DNA from: CAYIHX01 sp964363305
Lineage (GTDB): Bacteria > Bdellovibrionota > UBA1018
Assembly (NCBI GenBank): GCA_964363305.1
Contig: CAYIHX010000026.1
Span: forward strand, 1-55,098
Direction of reading: 5' to 3'
Length of the DNA: 55,098 bases
Shown here: one piece after another, positions 9,516-18,944 of the stretch
Position numbering within the stretch: the stretch's first letter is position 1
How the letters are laid out: every line of letters starts with the position of its first letter
Position numbers and translations under genes: made by a program
Notes under the pieces: generated by a model
The model's database searches: none
What the model was told of the DNA's origin: nothing
What the model saw: the letters and a program-made list of their open reading frames with translations, nothing else

Positions 9516-11848
9516 ATGATGCAGACTCATCTTCGTGAAAAATATAGATCAGTACTTCTTCTTGCCTTGGTGTTTACGGGTTGTGTGGCGCCATCATCGG
9601 ATTCAAATTCGGTGACCTTGCTCACGCCGCGAGGTGGGCTCGGCGGGATTTCGAGCGGCTCGGGCTCGAATACAACGGTTAGTGCGAGTGCCCCGCTTCT
9701 CACGGTCTCCCAATCGTCTGGTCTGGCATCAGAATTCAATATTTCGGCAAGCGGCCTGCTTCAGAATTCTGGCGGCGTGCTGTACCTGTATGACGACGCG
9801 GCCTGTGGGCACCTTTCATTTTCGACCGGAACGGCAAGTGCGGCATCAGTCATCCTGCTCGTAACGCTATCAAATCCGGGTGTTTACGCGTTCTCAGCCA
9901 AGTTCAAGGACGGCCTTTTTAATAGCACCTCCGGCTGCTCAAGCCCTGTCTCGTATACCGTTCTGGCTCCGACAATCCCTTCGGCGCTAGCGTTGTCGTC
10001 CCCCACGAGCTCGCCAAATGTCGATCCCACTCCTCAGTTGCAGGTGGTGGTCGCATCCGCACTTGGCGCAAGTATCTACTCCGACAGCACTTGTACGCAG
10101 TTGCTTGGCAGCTCGTCGGTCGGGAACGGCTACGTCATAACCTCGGCGCTGCCGGTCGGCGTTAGTACCCTTTACGCCGCCTCTCATAATGCCGGAGGCT
10201 ACCATTCAGCCTGCACGAGCGCCTTCATCAGCTATGAGGTGTTGCCTCCTCCCTTACCTACGGCACTTTCGATGGTCGACTCTAGCCCAGGCTACCTCCT
10301 TTCACCCAGGGTGAGCGTGTCGGGTCCGCAGGCCGGTCACACCGTAAAGGTCTACTCCGATAACGCCTGTACGAATCTTTTGGGTTCGGCCCTCGCGAGT
10401 GGCTCCCCCGCGATCGTGACTTTGAGTCCGTTGACGTCGGCGGGCAGTTACTCTCTGTACGCGACCTCGACGACCGGAAGTACCTCTTCGGCCTGCTCGA
10501 CCGCGAGTACGACCTATCAGCTCGATAAGCTGCCGTCGCCGAGCGGAATCGTACTGGTAGCACCGCTCGCCTCTCCCCATTACTTTCCTACCCCGGTCGT
10601 GCGCGTGTCCGGAAGTACCCTTTTGCAGGCTAGCTTGTATACCGATAGCGCCTGCGCCTCACAGACCGGAACGACGGTCTCGGGGATCGGGTCGATCGAC
10701 ATTCAGGCGGGGATACTTTCTGCGGGAGTTCATACGTTCTATGCAAAAAATTCAGGCTCGGGATTTTTGACTTCAAATTGCTCGATTACGAGTCTTGGAT
10801 ATGAAGTGATCCAGCGCATCTCGTTTAGTCCGTATGTACAGTATGGCGTCGCCGGCGGCGCCGCCGAGGTCAAAATCGCAGACTTGAATAATGATGGCGC
10901 CCTCGCCTGATCGCGGCGGATGGATGGGCAGGGTCGGTAGGTCGAACGCTGGGAAATGGCGACGGTACCTTTCAGTCGGTGAGTAAATTTAGTGGGGTTG
11001 GCGCGGTCGGCGCGGTAGAGATTCTCGATATTAACCGCGATGGAAAGAAGGACTTGGTCTTGGAGTCTTATGGGTCGTTGAGTTTGTTTTTGGGAAATGC
11101 CGACAACACGTTTGGGGCACCCCTCACTACAAATCTCAATGCGAGTTGGCTCCCCCAAATTATGGCGGGAGATCTCAATGGGGATGGCTCTCCTGATTTG
11201 GTGGTCTTAAGAAAAAGCACGAGCGACACGGTAAGCGTTCTGTCAGGAAATGGTGACGGCACGTTGCAGGCCCGCGTTGATTACCCCACCTTATTGGGGG
11301 CCTCGGGGCTTTCTCTGGTCGATATCGACGGCGATTTAGATACGGACGTCATAGTCGCCAATCAGAATACCAGCTACTTCAGTGTGTTCGCGAACACCGG
11401 CACTGGGGCGCTGGGCGCGCCAACCAATTACGCGACACAGGGGCCGTCATACGGCGTACAGGTCGGAGATTTGAACGGGGACGGATTCGTAGATGTGGTT
11501 CTGAGCTTGAGCGCGGGGTTCCAGGTGTTTATGAATAATGGCGCTGGAACATTTGTAGGTCGGTCGGCGATAATCTTGAACCCTGGTGGGTATCGCCTAG
11601 CCCTGGGCGATGTCGATGGGGATTCAAAGGTGGACATAGTTCTAGCCGCTTATTCCGCGCAAGCGGTGCGCATCTATTTTGGCATTGGAGACGGGTCGTT
11701 TGATTGGCCGCTTTCTCTGAGTATTGAGCACTACGCAGAGTCGGTGGCTCTTGCAGATTTAAACGGTGACGGGGATCTCGATATCGTGGTCGGTCAGTAT
11801 ACTTCGACAGGCGGGCTCTTTAACGTTCTCACGAATTTGAAATTTTAA
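9516..11848 (+). pseudogene. Lipoprotein with Ig-like and FG-GAP repeats, frameshifted
   Basis: A lipoprotein signal with lipobox FTGC is followed by about four similar repeats of roughly 95 residues, each with a YSD(S/N)xC segment. The frame stops at 10908-10910 just inside the first FG-GAP repeat (IADLNNDGAL). Reading one frame over, the repeats resume at once (LIAADGWAGSVGRTLGNGDG) and run to 11848 with five or more calcium-binding DxNxDGxxD loops (DLNGDGSPD, DIDGDLDTD, DLNGDGFVD, DVDGDSKVD, DLNGDGDLD). Restoring one A near 10907 (GAL-D-L) rejoins the frames. I start at ATG 9516, after GGGAG at 9502-9506. It is either a real frameshift or a one-base sequence error. A surface-exposed adhesin-like propeller is likely. 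Confidence 0.8.
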
Positions 11849-11863
11849 GTCGGCGTTTGGGGC

Positions 11864-13261
11864 TCACGAATCACTGGTTTTTTTGTTTTGTAGCGATTTG
11901 ATGGCCGCCAAGACTTTTCTGAAACTGACGGATCGAAAGGCAGACCGGTGGAGACCAACGAACCGCTCGAGGTTTTCGTCTGAGAGGGGGTTTGCGTCCT
12001 CAGGGAGACTGAGGATAAAATCCGTGAAATCGTGCGCCACGATAAATACCGAGGCGATGGGGGCAATTCGGGTGTGGGTAAGGCCACGAGGGAATCCGCT
12101 GCCGTCTGGGCGCTCATGGTGCTGTGCGATGATCACGTCGACGTCGGGCGGGACTTCCTCGAATTTTCGAGCCAGCTCCGCACCCGTCATTGGATGTTCC
12201 TTGTAGTCTTTTAGGTCGTGTGCGGAAAACTCACTGGCTCTTGCTTCGACTTCCTTCATCGTCCCTAGGGCGGCGAGTGTCTCGTTCTTGAGGTTGATGT
12301 CGTGCAGAAAGGCCGCGAGGGTCAACTTTTGGTAGGTACCGTCGGTTGTCCAATCCATCTGGGTGGCGATTGAGCACGCGATGTGCGCGAGAAGCGCGCT
12401 ATGTGACGAAATGTATTTGTCGCGGTCCCTGCTGAGGCGCTGAAGAAGGACGCTCAGGTGAGGCTTGTTTTTAACCTCGTCGATGGTTTCCATGACTTTT
12501 GTTTTCGTAAATTGAGCCATCTCTGGAGTGAAACCAAGCTTTGCCGTCATCGCCTGGACCGCCTCGACGGTTTTTCCGAGGTCTTTTTCGGAGAAGGCGC
12601 GTACGGAAACCACGGCGAGCGTTCTCTCCGCGATGTTCGGGCTTTGTTCGGGCATCAGTCGTGCGATCATTCGATCAACGAAAGCCAAGACTTCCTTGGT
12701 TCGAATGCTCAACTGGGTGATATTCCGTCTGGCTTGAAAGTACGACGCCTCCTTTTCACCGAAGGGTTGACCTTTTGGAACGATTTGGCTGAATTCAGGC
12801 TTGTCGCGGGCCTCGAGATACAAGTCGCCCGGAAGAGGGCTGGCATACCCCAAGAGCGAAACCGGAACGTAGGAGAACTGTTCGCTCTCTGGCCGACTGT
12901 CTCTCAGCGCCTCTTTGAAGTAGCGTCCAATTTCTTTCGAGATCTGCGGGATTAGGTCGTTTAGTCGGACGAAGTGGATCCAGTTTTTGAGCTGCTTTGA
13001 TTCCGAGAGGTCGAACGTCTGGTCACTCCAGGCGATGAAGTGAATGGGGCTGCATGTGACTAGATAGTGGCGCATGAGCTCGCGACCCTGATTTGCAAAA
13101 TCGCAGCAAATGAAGTCGAACTCATTGCTTTCCTGTTTCAGGAGTTGTTTGGCCGAATCCAGGGTGTTCGCGTCGAATACGGTGATGTGGAACTGGGCCT
13201 TCAAATAGAAGGAAAGCAGCGCGCGACGGTTCTGGTTTGGCTCAAAAAGGAGCGCTTTCAT
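11864..13261 (-). CDS. HD-GYP protein with degenerate receiver domain
   Basis: About 465 residues. The C-terminal half keeps the HD-GYP metal pattern: FLHDIN, EHPMTGAEL, QHHERPDGSGFP and VAHDF. The N-terminal 120 residues have receiver-like spacing (KALLFEPNQNRRALLSFYL, FDFICCDFANQG), but the acidic pocket is replaced by FEPNQN, so phosphorylation is doubtful. Architecture and length match the regulator at 1815-3275, so these are paralogues. ATG 13261 puts the receiver at the very N-terminus; a start at 13279 is also open. It is convergent with the FG-GAP lipoprotein, with 15 bases between them. Confidence 0.83.
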   Translation of the reverse strand: MKALLFEPNQNRRALLSFYLKAQFHITVFDANTLDSAKQLLKQESNEFDFICCDFANQGRELMRHYLVTCSPIHFIAWSDQTFDLSESKQLKNWIHFVRLNDLIPQISKEIGRYFKEALRDSRPESEQFSYVPVSLLGYASPLPGDLYLEARDKPEFSQIVPKGQPFGEKEASYFQARRNITQLSIRTKEVLAFVDRMIARLMPEQSPNIAERTLAVVSVRAFSEKDLGKTVEAVQAMTAKLGFTPEMAQFTKTKVMETIDEVKNKPHLSVLLQRLSRDRDKYISSHSALLAHIACSIATQMDWTTDGTYQKLTLAAFLHDINLKNETLAALGTMKEVEARASEFSAHDLKDYKEHPMTGAELARKFEEVPPDVDVIIAQHHERPDGSGFPRGLTHTRIAPIASVFIVAHDFTDFILSLPEDANPLSDENLERFVGLHRSAFRSVSFRKVLAAIKSLQNKKTSDS

Positions 13262-13368
13262 GCTGTTTGGATGGCGCACATCGCTCTGAGTATATGTCAG
13301 TTCGGCTCGATTTCTCTTCCCAAACTCAATTTCTCGTGCGGTAAAGAGTTCTTAAGATGCGGGGGCGC

Positions 13369-13885
13369 TTAGGTCTTCCGAGTGATGCCTTGGAGTCTAC
13401 GGAGCAACTCTTCCCGCAGCTTGATCAGGGCGTCCGCCTTCGCCTCCTCCACGAGTGGCCTCTGACTCGGTTGAGAGGTAGAGGAAGCCATTTCGCACAC
13501 CCCAAAGGGCCGTTCGCGCAATAAAGAGGACGTCGATCACGTTCCCAGGGATAAAGAGGGCGGGAAACAGTGCAAGGTAGGTCCATGCCCAACTGTTGTT
13601 ATAAGCGTCGACATCGCAAATCCCGTTGATGGTAAGAAGGACATCGGCGCCGTGTTGGGCGGCGGCAAGGCGTTGACTCTTTTGAGCTGTGTCATGGGCT
13701 AGTTCCGTGGTCATCAGAATGACGTCCGAGACCGCGCCTGAAATCTGACTCGCGGAGCAAGGATGCAAAGAGAGCTTTGTCGCCGTTCACCCACCGCCAA
13801 GGCGGGGGATTGACCTGTCGGTCCACGGTTCGTGGCTTTTCGAGTACGATTGCGATTTTGAACGGCCGAGGAAATTGCGCTTTTC
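13369..13885 (-). pseudogene. Broken gene of an uncharacterised family (two frameshifts)
   Basis: Coding character moves through three frames. The upstream part reads FKIAIVLEKPRTVDRQVNPP; from about 13745 a second frame gives VSDVILMTTELAHDT, then HGADVLLTINGICDVDAYNN, a hydrophobic stretch WTYLALFPALFIPGNVIDVLF and WGVRNGFLYLSTESE; from about 13450 a third frame gives LVEEAKADALIKLREELLRR and stops at 13369-13371. Joined, these make one plausible protein of about 170 residues. I see no start codon right after the preceding gene's stop. It is downstream of, and probably co-transcribed with, the outer-membrane gene. The lesions could be real or sequencing indels. Confidence 0.45.
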
Positions 13886-13887
13886 TA

Positions 13888-14649
13888 CTAAAATCGAAGG
13901 CCCGACTCCACCCAAAGGTAGGGACCGGTCCTTCTGTTGTAGTTTCCGTTGGCACTGGCGCTCTGAATGGCGTGTACGAATTCCACGCCGAGTACGCCCC
14001 GAAGCAGAAGGACTTTCCATGCAGCGGTCGCCCCAAGAAAAATGCTCGATACGCCGACGTAGTTATTGAAGCTCGCCTGTGGGGATGGAACACCTTGAAT
14101 CGTTACCTCGGTAAATTCGTGATCGAGGTAGCGGGCATTCATTCCGACGACGGCATCTAGGCCAAACCCATCGACCGGATCCGGCTTGAAGAGCATTTGA
14201 TAAAAGGCGAGTTGGAGACCGACGCTGGGCACCAGGACGAGCAAGCTTCCCTTGTACATGACTCCTGTTGAGAACTTTCCGCTCTCAGTTCTGAAAAAAT
14301 CATACTGAGCATTGACCAGAACAGCGATGTCGTACAGATACCATTGGGCCTGGAGTCCCAGGTGGAGATCTCTCGAGAGTGACCCATAAAGCGCGGGCGC
14401 ACTGCCCAGAAAGGAGCCGTACCGTCCGAGGCGGGCGCCGTCCCATGTTGAAATCGACTGATCATCCCAGTGTTTTTCGAATTGGTAGGTCATGGTCACC
14501 CCCCCGTGCAGGTCGGAAAAGAGTAGCATCGGGGGCCGCCGGCGTTCGAAGGAATAGCGGGTCGGGGAAGTGGCCAGCGCCTTCAGCGGAAGAAAGCAGA
14601 GAATCAGGTAGAAACCGGCTGTGCTGAAAATCTTGAATGCCGCGAGCAT
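13888..14649 (-). CDS. Probable outer-membrane beta-barrel protein
   Basis: 253 residues from ATG 14649, which places a signal peptide first (MLAAFKIFSTAGFYLILCFL, cleavage near KALATS). The mature part alternates polar and apolar residues with many aromatics (LQAQWYLYDIAVLVNAQYDFF) and ends GLRF with a terminal phenylalanine, the usual signal for BAM-dependent insertion. The frame is open to 14784, but the extra residues look non-coding. Function unknown. Confidence 0.68.
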   Translation of the reverse strand: MLAAFKIFSTAGFYLILCFLPLKALATSPTRYSFERRRPPMLLFSDLHGGVTMTYQFEKHWDDQSISTWDGARLGRYGSFLGSAPALYGSLSRDLHLGLQAQWYLYDIAVLVNAQYDFFRTESGKFSTGVMYKGSLLVLVPSVGLQLAFYQMLFKPDPVDGFGLDAVVGMNARYLDHEFTEVTIQGVPSPQASFNNYVGVSSIFLGATAAWKVLLLRGVLGVEFVHAIQSASANGNYNRRTGPYLWVESGLRF

Positions 14650-14665
14650 TGGCTCCAAGTGATGC

Positions 14666-14914
14666 TTAATAGTGACACCCACTATGGAACCGAGACCCAA
14701 GATCATGCATTCCTCCGGGGCGTTGCATGGAAGTGAACCAGCCCCGGACGAACCGATGGTGGTCAACACTTTTTTGGTTTCCACTCATGAGCACCTCGTC
14801 AATTGTCTTCTTTACGCTCAGCCGCTTCATTCCCTTCGCCGCCATGATCAACGGAAGCACCCAAAGCAGTGCGCCAATTCGGACATAAATGATTTCGTCC
14901 AAGTGAATGTCCAT
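14666..14914 (-). CDS. Small membrane protein, uncertain
   Basis: 82 residues. ATG 14914 is preceded by AAGGAA at good spacing, and the first 40 residues look coding, with one membrane segment (IGALLWVLPLIMAAKGM). The C-terminal half is poor in coding character, so a frameshift is possible. It ends 16 bases upstream of the outer-membrane protein start on the same strand. Unrecognised. Confidence 0.35.
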   Translation of the reverse strand: MDIHLDEIIYVRIGALLWVLPLIMAAKGMKRLSVKKTIDEVLMSGNQKSVDHHRFVRGWFTSMQRPGGMHDLGSRFHSGCHY

Positions 14915-15037
14915 TCATTTTCCTTCGTGCCCTCACGGACGGGAGTGGCCGGGGCGCAGCTTGAGGCCCATGCTTCGGCACCCCCAGGTCTCGGATCAAA
15001 CATCAATCACAGCGCCCTGCAAGAAAACTTCTCCGAA

Positions 15038-15307
15038 TTAATTGAAAAGATACAAACATGTCGAAAAAAATGCGGATATAATTAAAAGGACGAGAATGAG
15101 AACCGCAAATAAGCGGCGATTCTCTTTTGGAAATAACCCCGCTATCCATTCGAAGGCAATTTCTAAAAGATGGCCAAGGCCTTCCATATATCTCCCTAGG
15201 ATGCCCAGCCGCAGTTTCACATAGCGGACATAGGATCTCCAAGCTCCGTTGGATGAATTGCCTCCGAACCGGCAACTGATCCCACTGACGCATTCCAGCC
15301 TCCTCAT
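15038..15307 (-). CDS. Small single-pass membrane protein, uncertain
   Basis: About 89 residues from ATG 15307, ending in a strong membrane anchor (LFAVLILVLLIISAFFSTCLYLF). The frame is open to 15481, but that part reads across a hairpin and looks non-coding. No clear ribosome binding site. It could be a tail-anchored protein or the remains of a larger one. Confidence 0.33.
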   Translation of the reverse strand: MRRLECVSGISCRFGGNSSNGAWRSYVRYVKLRLGILGRYMEGLGHLLEIAFEWIAGLFPKENRRLFAVLILVLLIISAFFSTCLYLFN

Positions 15308-15416
15308 GGTGTTAAGGGCGATTAACCGGCCCTCAGGAGGTCTGGACTGCCTTTGATTCGCTGCAAAAACGAATGGAACGCCAGGTATGATACCCGGACC
15401 TAAATGTGTGAGACTA

Positions 15417-15443
15417 GTCGACCCCGCTGGGCAGCGGGTCGAC
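15417..15443. repeat. Strong hairpin between small genes
   Basis: GTCGACCCCGCT and AGCGGGTCGAC form an almost perfect stem (one bulged C) with a four-base GGGC loop. There is no T-run on either side, so it is not an obvious intrinsic terminator; it may be an mRNA-end structure or a protein site. Confidence 0.5.
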
Positions 15444-15486
15444 GCACTCACTGGTTCTCGTAAGCTTTGCTTGGCGCACATGAAAA

Positions 15487-15627
15487 CTATTTTTTACCAC
15501 CAGCGATCCAGAATCTACTATCCGTTAGCGGATTGGGACGGCATGACGCTGTGAATATGAAAGCTACTATGGCCATAGTCAGGAGCACCAAAACTCCCTG
15601 AATAATCCGCTTGAGTAATTGCTTCAT
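15487..15627 (-). CDS. Small lipoprotein-like membrane protein (46 aa)
   Basis: ATG 15627 follows AGGAG with seven-base spacing, an excellent ribosome binding site. The product is a short basic N-terminus, a hydrophobic run (GVLVLLTMAIVAFIFTAS) and a cysteine in ASCRPNP, consistent with an entericidin-sized lipoprotein or single-pass peptide. The frame is open to 15690, but only the shorter form has both a ribosome binding site and a signal peptide. Function unknown. Confidence 0.5.
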   Translation of the reverse strand: MKQLLKRIIQGVLVLLTMAIVAFIFTASCRPNPLTDSRFWIAGGKK

Positions 15628-15847
15628 GTTTTTTCTCCTGTTTATTGTAAGCAACGGTTGGATAGTAAGTCCCATAGATGGCACGTCCAAGTGGCGTAAT
15701 CCTCATGATGAAAAACATTGCAATCTGGTTTGAAAATAAAAGTTCCTGAACTGCTCCCTGGCATGTGGTACCGGGCCTGATGACAGGTCATCCCGGATTC
15801 GCGGTCATGCCCTCAGCCAAGCCGCGTCGGTCATGATGACTGCGACA

Positions 15848-16021
15848 CTAGCGATTATTTTTCAATGAGGGCTTGTTTTTTTTTACGGAATTTCGCAGGC
15901 GATAATGGGCAAGTGCTAGTGTGCCAAAAAGCGCGACGCTCACTATTACCGAGTAATGTAAAAAAAATGGCTGGCTTGCCTCCTCAACAAATAGTCCTAT
16001 CGACCAAAGTTCATCTTTCAT
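15848..16021 (-). CDS. Small membrane protein or gene remnant (57 aa)
   Basis: Starting at ATG 16021: MKDELWSIGLFVEEASQP, then a membrane segment (FFLHYSVIVSVALFGTLALAHY) and a basic tail. Coding-like sequence continues upstream in the same frame (VLISSRLENGHAETNRAIDA) right back to the stop codon of the gene at 16088-16885, so this may be the tail of a larger protein whose start was lost. No good ribosome binding site at the ATG. Unrecognised. Confidence 0.4.
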   Translation of the reverse strand: MKDELWSIGLFVEEASQPFFLHYSVIVSVALFGTLALAHYRLRNSVKKNKPSLKNNR

Positions 16022-16087
16022 TGCATCGATCGCCCGATTAGTTTCAGCGTGACCATTTTCTAGCCGAGAGGAAATCAGAACTTTCGC

Positions 16088-16885
16088 TCAACCTACCGTA
16101 TTTTCCCAACTCATCAAGCTGGTTCCTCGTTCTGAATTTGAATCTCTCGTCGCCAAGTATGGTGGCGATGCGCGAGTCCGCAGTCTGGACTGCTGGATGT
16201 GGTTCGGCGCCCTGGGAAAAAGCCTGAATGTTTCACCGTCTAAGATGGGGGCGTAGCCGCCAAACTTCTCGATGAACCTCCCGGTCGTGGTTCTGGCACC
16301 TGCCACACTCACTTGCTGTCCCAGAATCGCTCTAATCGCTCTCTCAAACGCGTCCAAGTAGCGAGGCAAACGAATGCCCGGGCTCAGATTAACAAGGGTC
16401 GATAACTTCTTATTGCTCCTGACGAGTTTGTAAAAGTTATTTAAGTTTGCATCAACATCGAACATTTTCGTGATGAGAGTCTTTATTTGATCTCCATCCC
16501 TGGTAATCTCGATAGTGACAGGCCCCTCTTCTAAATGCAGACTTCGTTTGTATGAACTCGGACTCACTTTTTCTATCTCTGTTACCGCCCTGAACTTTAG
16601 GAAGGAGAGAATCCAATCAAAGTCAAAATTCTTAGACATAGCAATACTTGTGCTGATGATCTTCAGAAAGTCAGGCCTACATCGCTTGCAGGCCCTAAAG
16701 CCTGCCAATTCGGCCTCTCGACGTAATCGAAAGAAACGGACGTTCTTTGGGAGAGGTTTCTTGGCCGAACAAATAGACCTGCAGTAAATACCCGTTGAGG
16801 TCACACCTGCAAAAAAGGCATAGTCATAGACTTTGTTGCGGTCCATGAGGGCCTGAAGCATTTGCTCAGATGTGAGATTCCTCAT
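16088..16885 (-). pseudogene. Ada-type / AlkA-type DNA repair protein, C-terminally truncated
   Basis: 265 residues. Residues 15-75 match the Ada metal-binding domain: GVTSTGIYCRSIC and FRACKRCRPD give four cysteines, the first of which accepts methyl groups in Ada. Residues 90-200 fit the AlkA N-terminal domain, followed by the start of an HhH-GPD glycosylase domain (AILGQQVSVAGARTTTGRF). The hairpin-GPG loop and catalytic Asp that should follow are absent; the last 40 residues (RAPNHIQQSRLRTRAS onward) look out of frame. It is therefore probably truncated or frameshifted near 16225. Its start overlaps the methyltransferase stop by four bases, so the two are translationally coupled. Confidence 0.7.
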
Positions 16886-17745
16886 GCTCGTTTACCGATT
16901 TCAGTTTGGTGGTTGAATTTTACCGCTTGGATAAACATTCGAGGACTTTGAGCGGTATAGGGTTCTTTTAAATGGCCGCCTTCAAGCTTCTTGATTTGGA
17001 ATCCTGCTTGATTGAGCATCAACTCAATTTCAAACCGAAATATCGGACGCCAATGCATCGAGTAGTGTTGACGTTTTACTTGGCCGCCCGCTTCAACTTC
17101 GTCGTACCAGCCGTGAAGTCTCTGCCTATGGTTTTCATCAAACGCATCCATCGTCGCAAAGCGTGTATAGGTATTTCCTGTGTGAGGATTTTTTCTTGTG
17201 TAGAACGGCTTTGGGATGGGATCACCGTCGATTTTAAGTCTCAGCGGATTTACGATATCTAAAACCAAGACGCCATCATCGGCCAGGTGTTTTCTTGCCG
17301 AAATCAGTGTTTGAAGCTGGGCGCCAAAGTCAGGAATGCATAGCAGACTATTGAATGCGATAAAGGCCACTTTGAAATCAGTTCTTTCAAGCGCGAGGCG
17401 AGTAGCGTCTTGCTCGACTAGCGTGACCCGCTTCAAAAGATCACGCTGCTGCCGAGTTAAATTTTTATCAAACTGTTTGAGCATCTCAGCGGAAATATCG
17501 ACGCCCGTCACATCATGCCCAGTTATTGCCAATGGAATGGCGACCCGGCCACTACCACAGCAGATTTCCAAGATCGGCCCACCAGTCTCAGAAGCTATTT
17601 CTTTGTACCTTTGAACATCATGGGCCAGACCTTGAAACTTTGTGATTTCATCAAAGTTCTCCGGAAAGATCGAATGCTCCTGCGACGGGTAGTCACCGTC
17701 ATAGTAATGGATGGAGGCCTCGTGGTTCTCTACGTCAGCATTCAT
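16882..17745 (-). CDS. Class I SAM-dependent methyltransferase
   Basis: 287 residues. SAM-binding motif I is ILEICCGSGRVAIPLA, the acidic loop is VTGVDIS, and post-motifs are VEQDATRL and FIAFNSLLC. The C-terminal half (YTRFATMDAFDENHRQ, HYSMHWRPI) resembles small-molecule methyltransferases of the Methyltransf_25 type. The substrate is unknown. It sits between an ArsR-type regulator and an Ada/AlkA protein with four-base overlaps on both sides (17742-17745 and 16882-16885), so the three form one operon. Confidence 0.85.
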   Translation of the reverse strand: MNADVENHEASIHYYDGDYPSQEHSIFPENFDEITKFQGLAHDVQRYKEIASETGGPILEICCGSGRVAIPLAITGHDVTGVDISAEMLKQFDKNLTRQQRDLLKRVTLVEQDATRLALERTDFKVAFIAFNSLLCIPDFGAQLQTLISARKHLADDGVLVLDIVNPLRLKIDGDPIPKPFYTRKNPHTGNTYTRFATMDAFDENHRQRLHGWYDEVEAGGQVKRQHYSMHWRPIFRFEIELMLNQAGFQIKKLEGGHLKEPYTAQSPRMFIQAVKFNHQTEIGKRA

Positions 17746-18938
17746 GATTTACTTCTCCTTTTACTTTTCGTTCCAATACGGGATTGCCCAAAGAATGCCT
17801 TCATGGCCACCTCTGATAAATTTTCAAAGACCTCCCTCTTTATAGAGAGAATCACTGAACCGTTAGAGTAGGTTTCGTTAATAAGGCCGCTGTCTCGGAG
17901 GAGATGAACGTGATGTGAGATGGTGGGCTTAGAAACCGATAAAAGCTTGGCCAACTCCACTGAGCTTTTTGGACTCTTCGCTATAATCGAGAGAATCGCG
18001 TATCTTGTTGGGTCGCCCAAGGTTTTAAAAATGAGGGCAGCGTCGAGTTCGGGGTCAACCGGGGGCTGAGTTGCTCCGACGACACTCAGGTCAAGAGTTA
18101 TCGATGGATCGAAATAGGGAAAGTAGACAACCGTTAGAGGGCCATCCTCAAAGGCAGTCCAAAGGCGTTTATCATTGAAAAGGGACGGTTGGAGATGGCC
18201 GGACTTTAAGTCTTTGAAGGCCAGCTCATAGCCCCCTCGAACGGCCTTGACGAGTTCTTTTTTTTCGTCGACTTCAATGCGAAGCAGGGCCTGTTTCGAA
18301 AATTCAGCAAACGAGCAAGATTCAAAGAGTCTTTCTTTTTCCTGAAGAGATCGATTCAGTTGAGGTTGCAGTCGCGTCCAGGTGTCTCTAAATCCGTGAG
18401 TCCAGAACAGCTCTAACAAATGAATTACAGTTTTTCTAAATGACTCAGGAGATTCTAAAAGCAGCTCGAGAGCGATGACCATGGGACTGTTTTCTTGATA
18501 GGGATAAAGCCCCGTGAAAGCGAGCCACTCCTGCTTTGCCTTGGGAATTTTGCCCACGCCTTGCTGAAGAGTGAGCTTACCCGACATCAAGTCACTCACT
18601 ACGTCCTGGTAGTGGAGCTCGCCGAAGAGGATTTCTCTTTGAAACCGGTTGATGTCTTGGTTCTTAAGTTCTGAAATGATCTCTTCGAATGTCAGATTCG
18701 GGGGCCGAGTGTGAAGGGTATCCGCAATGATTCCCCAAATGTCAGGACTGTTTCCCAGCTTCTTGAGTGATTTATGAAAATCAGACGGAAGTTCCTGAAG
18801 CGTGAGTTTTTTCCAATTGCTGTGAATGCGAGACTTTTCGTCAACAAGTGCCTGAACACCGAAAAACAGTTCAAACCGAAGCCCTATAGAGAACTCAAAT
18901 TTTGCCTTAATGTCCGTGTGCTTTGATTTGCGCTTCAT
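17742..18938 (-). CDS. ArsR-family regulator with large N-terminal sensor region
   Basis: 398 residues. The last 100 form a winged helix of the ArsR type (LGDPTRYAILSIIAKSPKSSVELAKLLSVSKPTISHHVHLL, seen as separate helices). The first 280 residues resemble the DUF5937-like region of long ArsR regulators. It is the first gene of the operon with the methyltransferase and repair gene, so it probably controls them and itself. The repeats at 18945-19013 lie right upstream. The inducing signal is unknown; alkylation or a methylated compound is a guess from the neighbours. Confidence 0.82.
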   Translation of the reverse strand: MKRKSKHTDIKAKFEFSIGLRFELFFGVQALVDEKSRIHSNWKKLTLQELPSDFHKSLKKLGNSPDIWGIIADTLHTRPPNLTFEEIISELKNQDINRFQREILFGELHYQDVVSDLMSGKLTLQQGVGKIPKAKQEWLAFTGLYPYQENSPMVIALELLLESPESFRKTVIHLLELFWTHGFRDTWTRLQPQLNRSLQEKERLFESCSFAEFSKQALLRIEVDEKKELVKAVRGGYELAFKDLKSGHLQPSLFNDKRLWTAFEDGPLTVVYFPYFDPSITLDLSVVGATQPPVDPELDAALIFKTLGDPTRYAILSIIAKSPKSSVELAKLLSVSKPTISHHVHLLRDSGLINETYSNGSVILSIKREVFENLSEVAMKAFFGQSRIGTKSKRRSKS

Positions 18939-18944
18939 TTGTGA

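Noticed and set aside
9516..10900. Repeat structure that could be read as a CRISPR or satellite
   Set aside because: It consists of protein-level repeats of about 95 residues with diverged DNA; there are no short identical repeats with spacers, and no CRISPR array is seen anywhere in the window.
14672..15085. 137-residue plus-strand frame
   Set aside because: No ribosome binding site, unusual composition, and it lies antisense to a better-supported minus-strand small gene.
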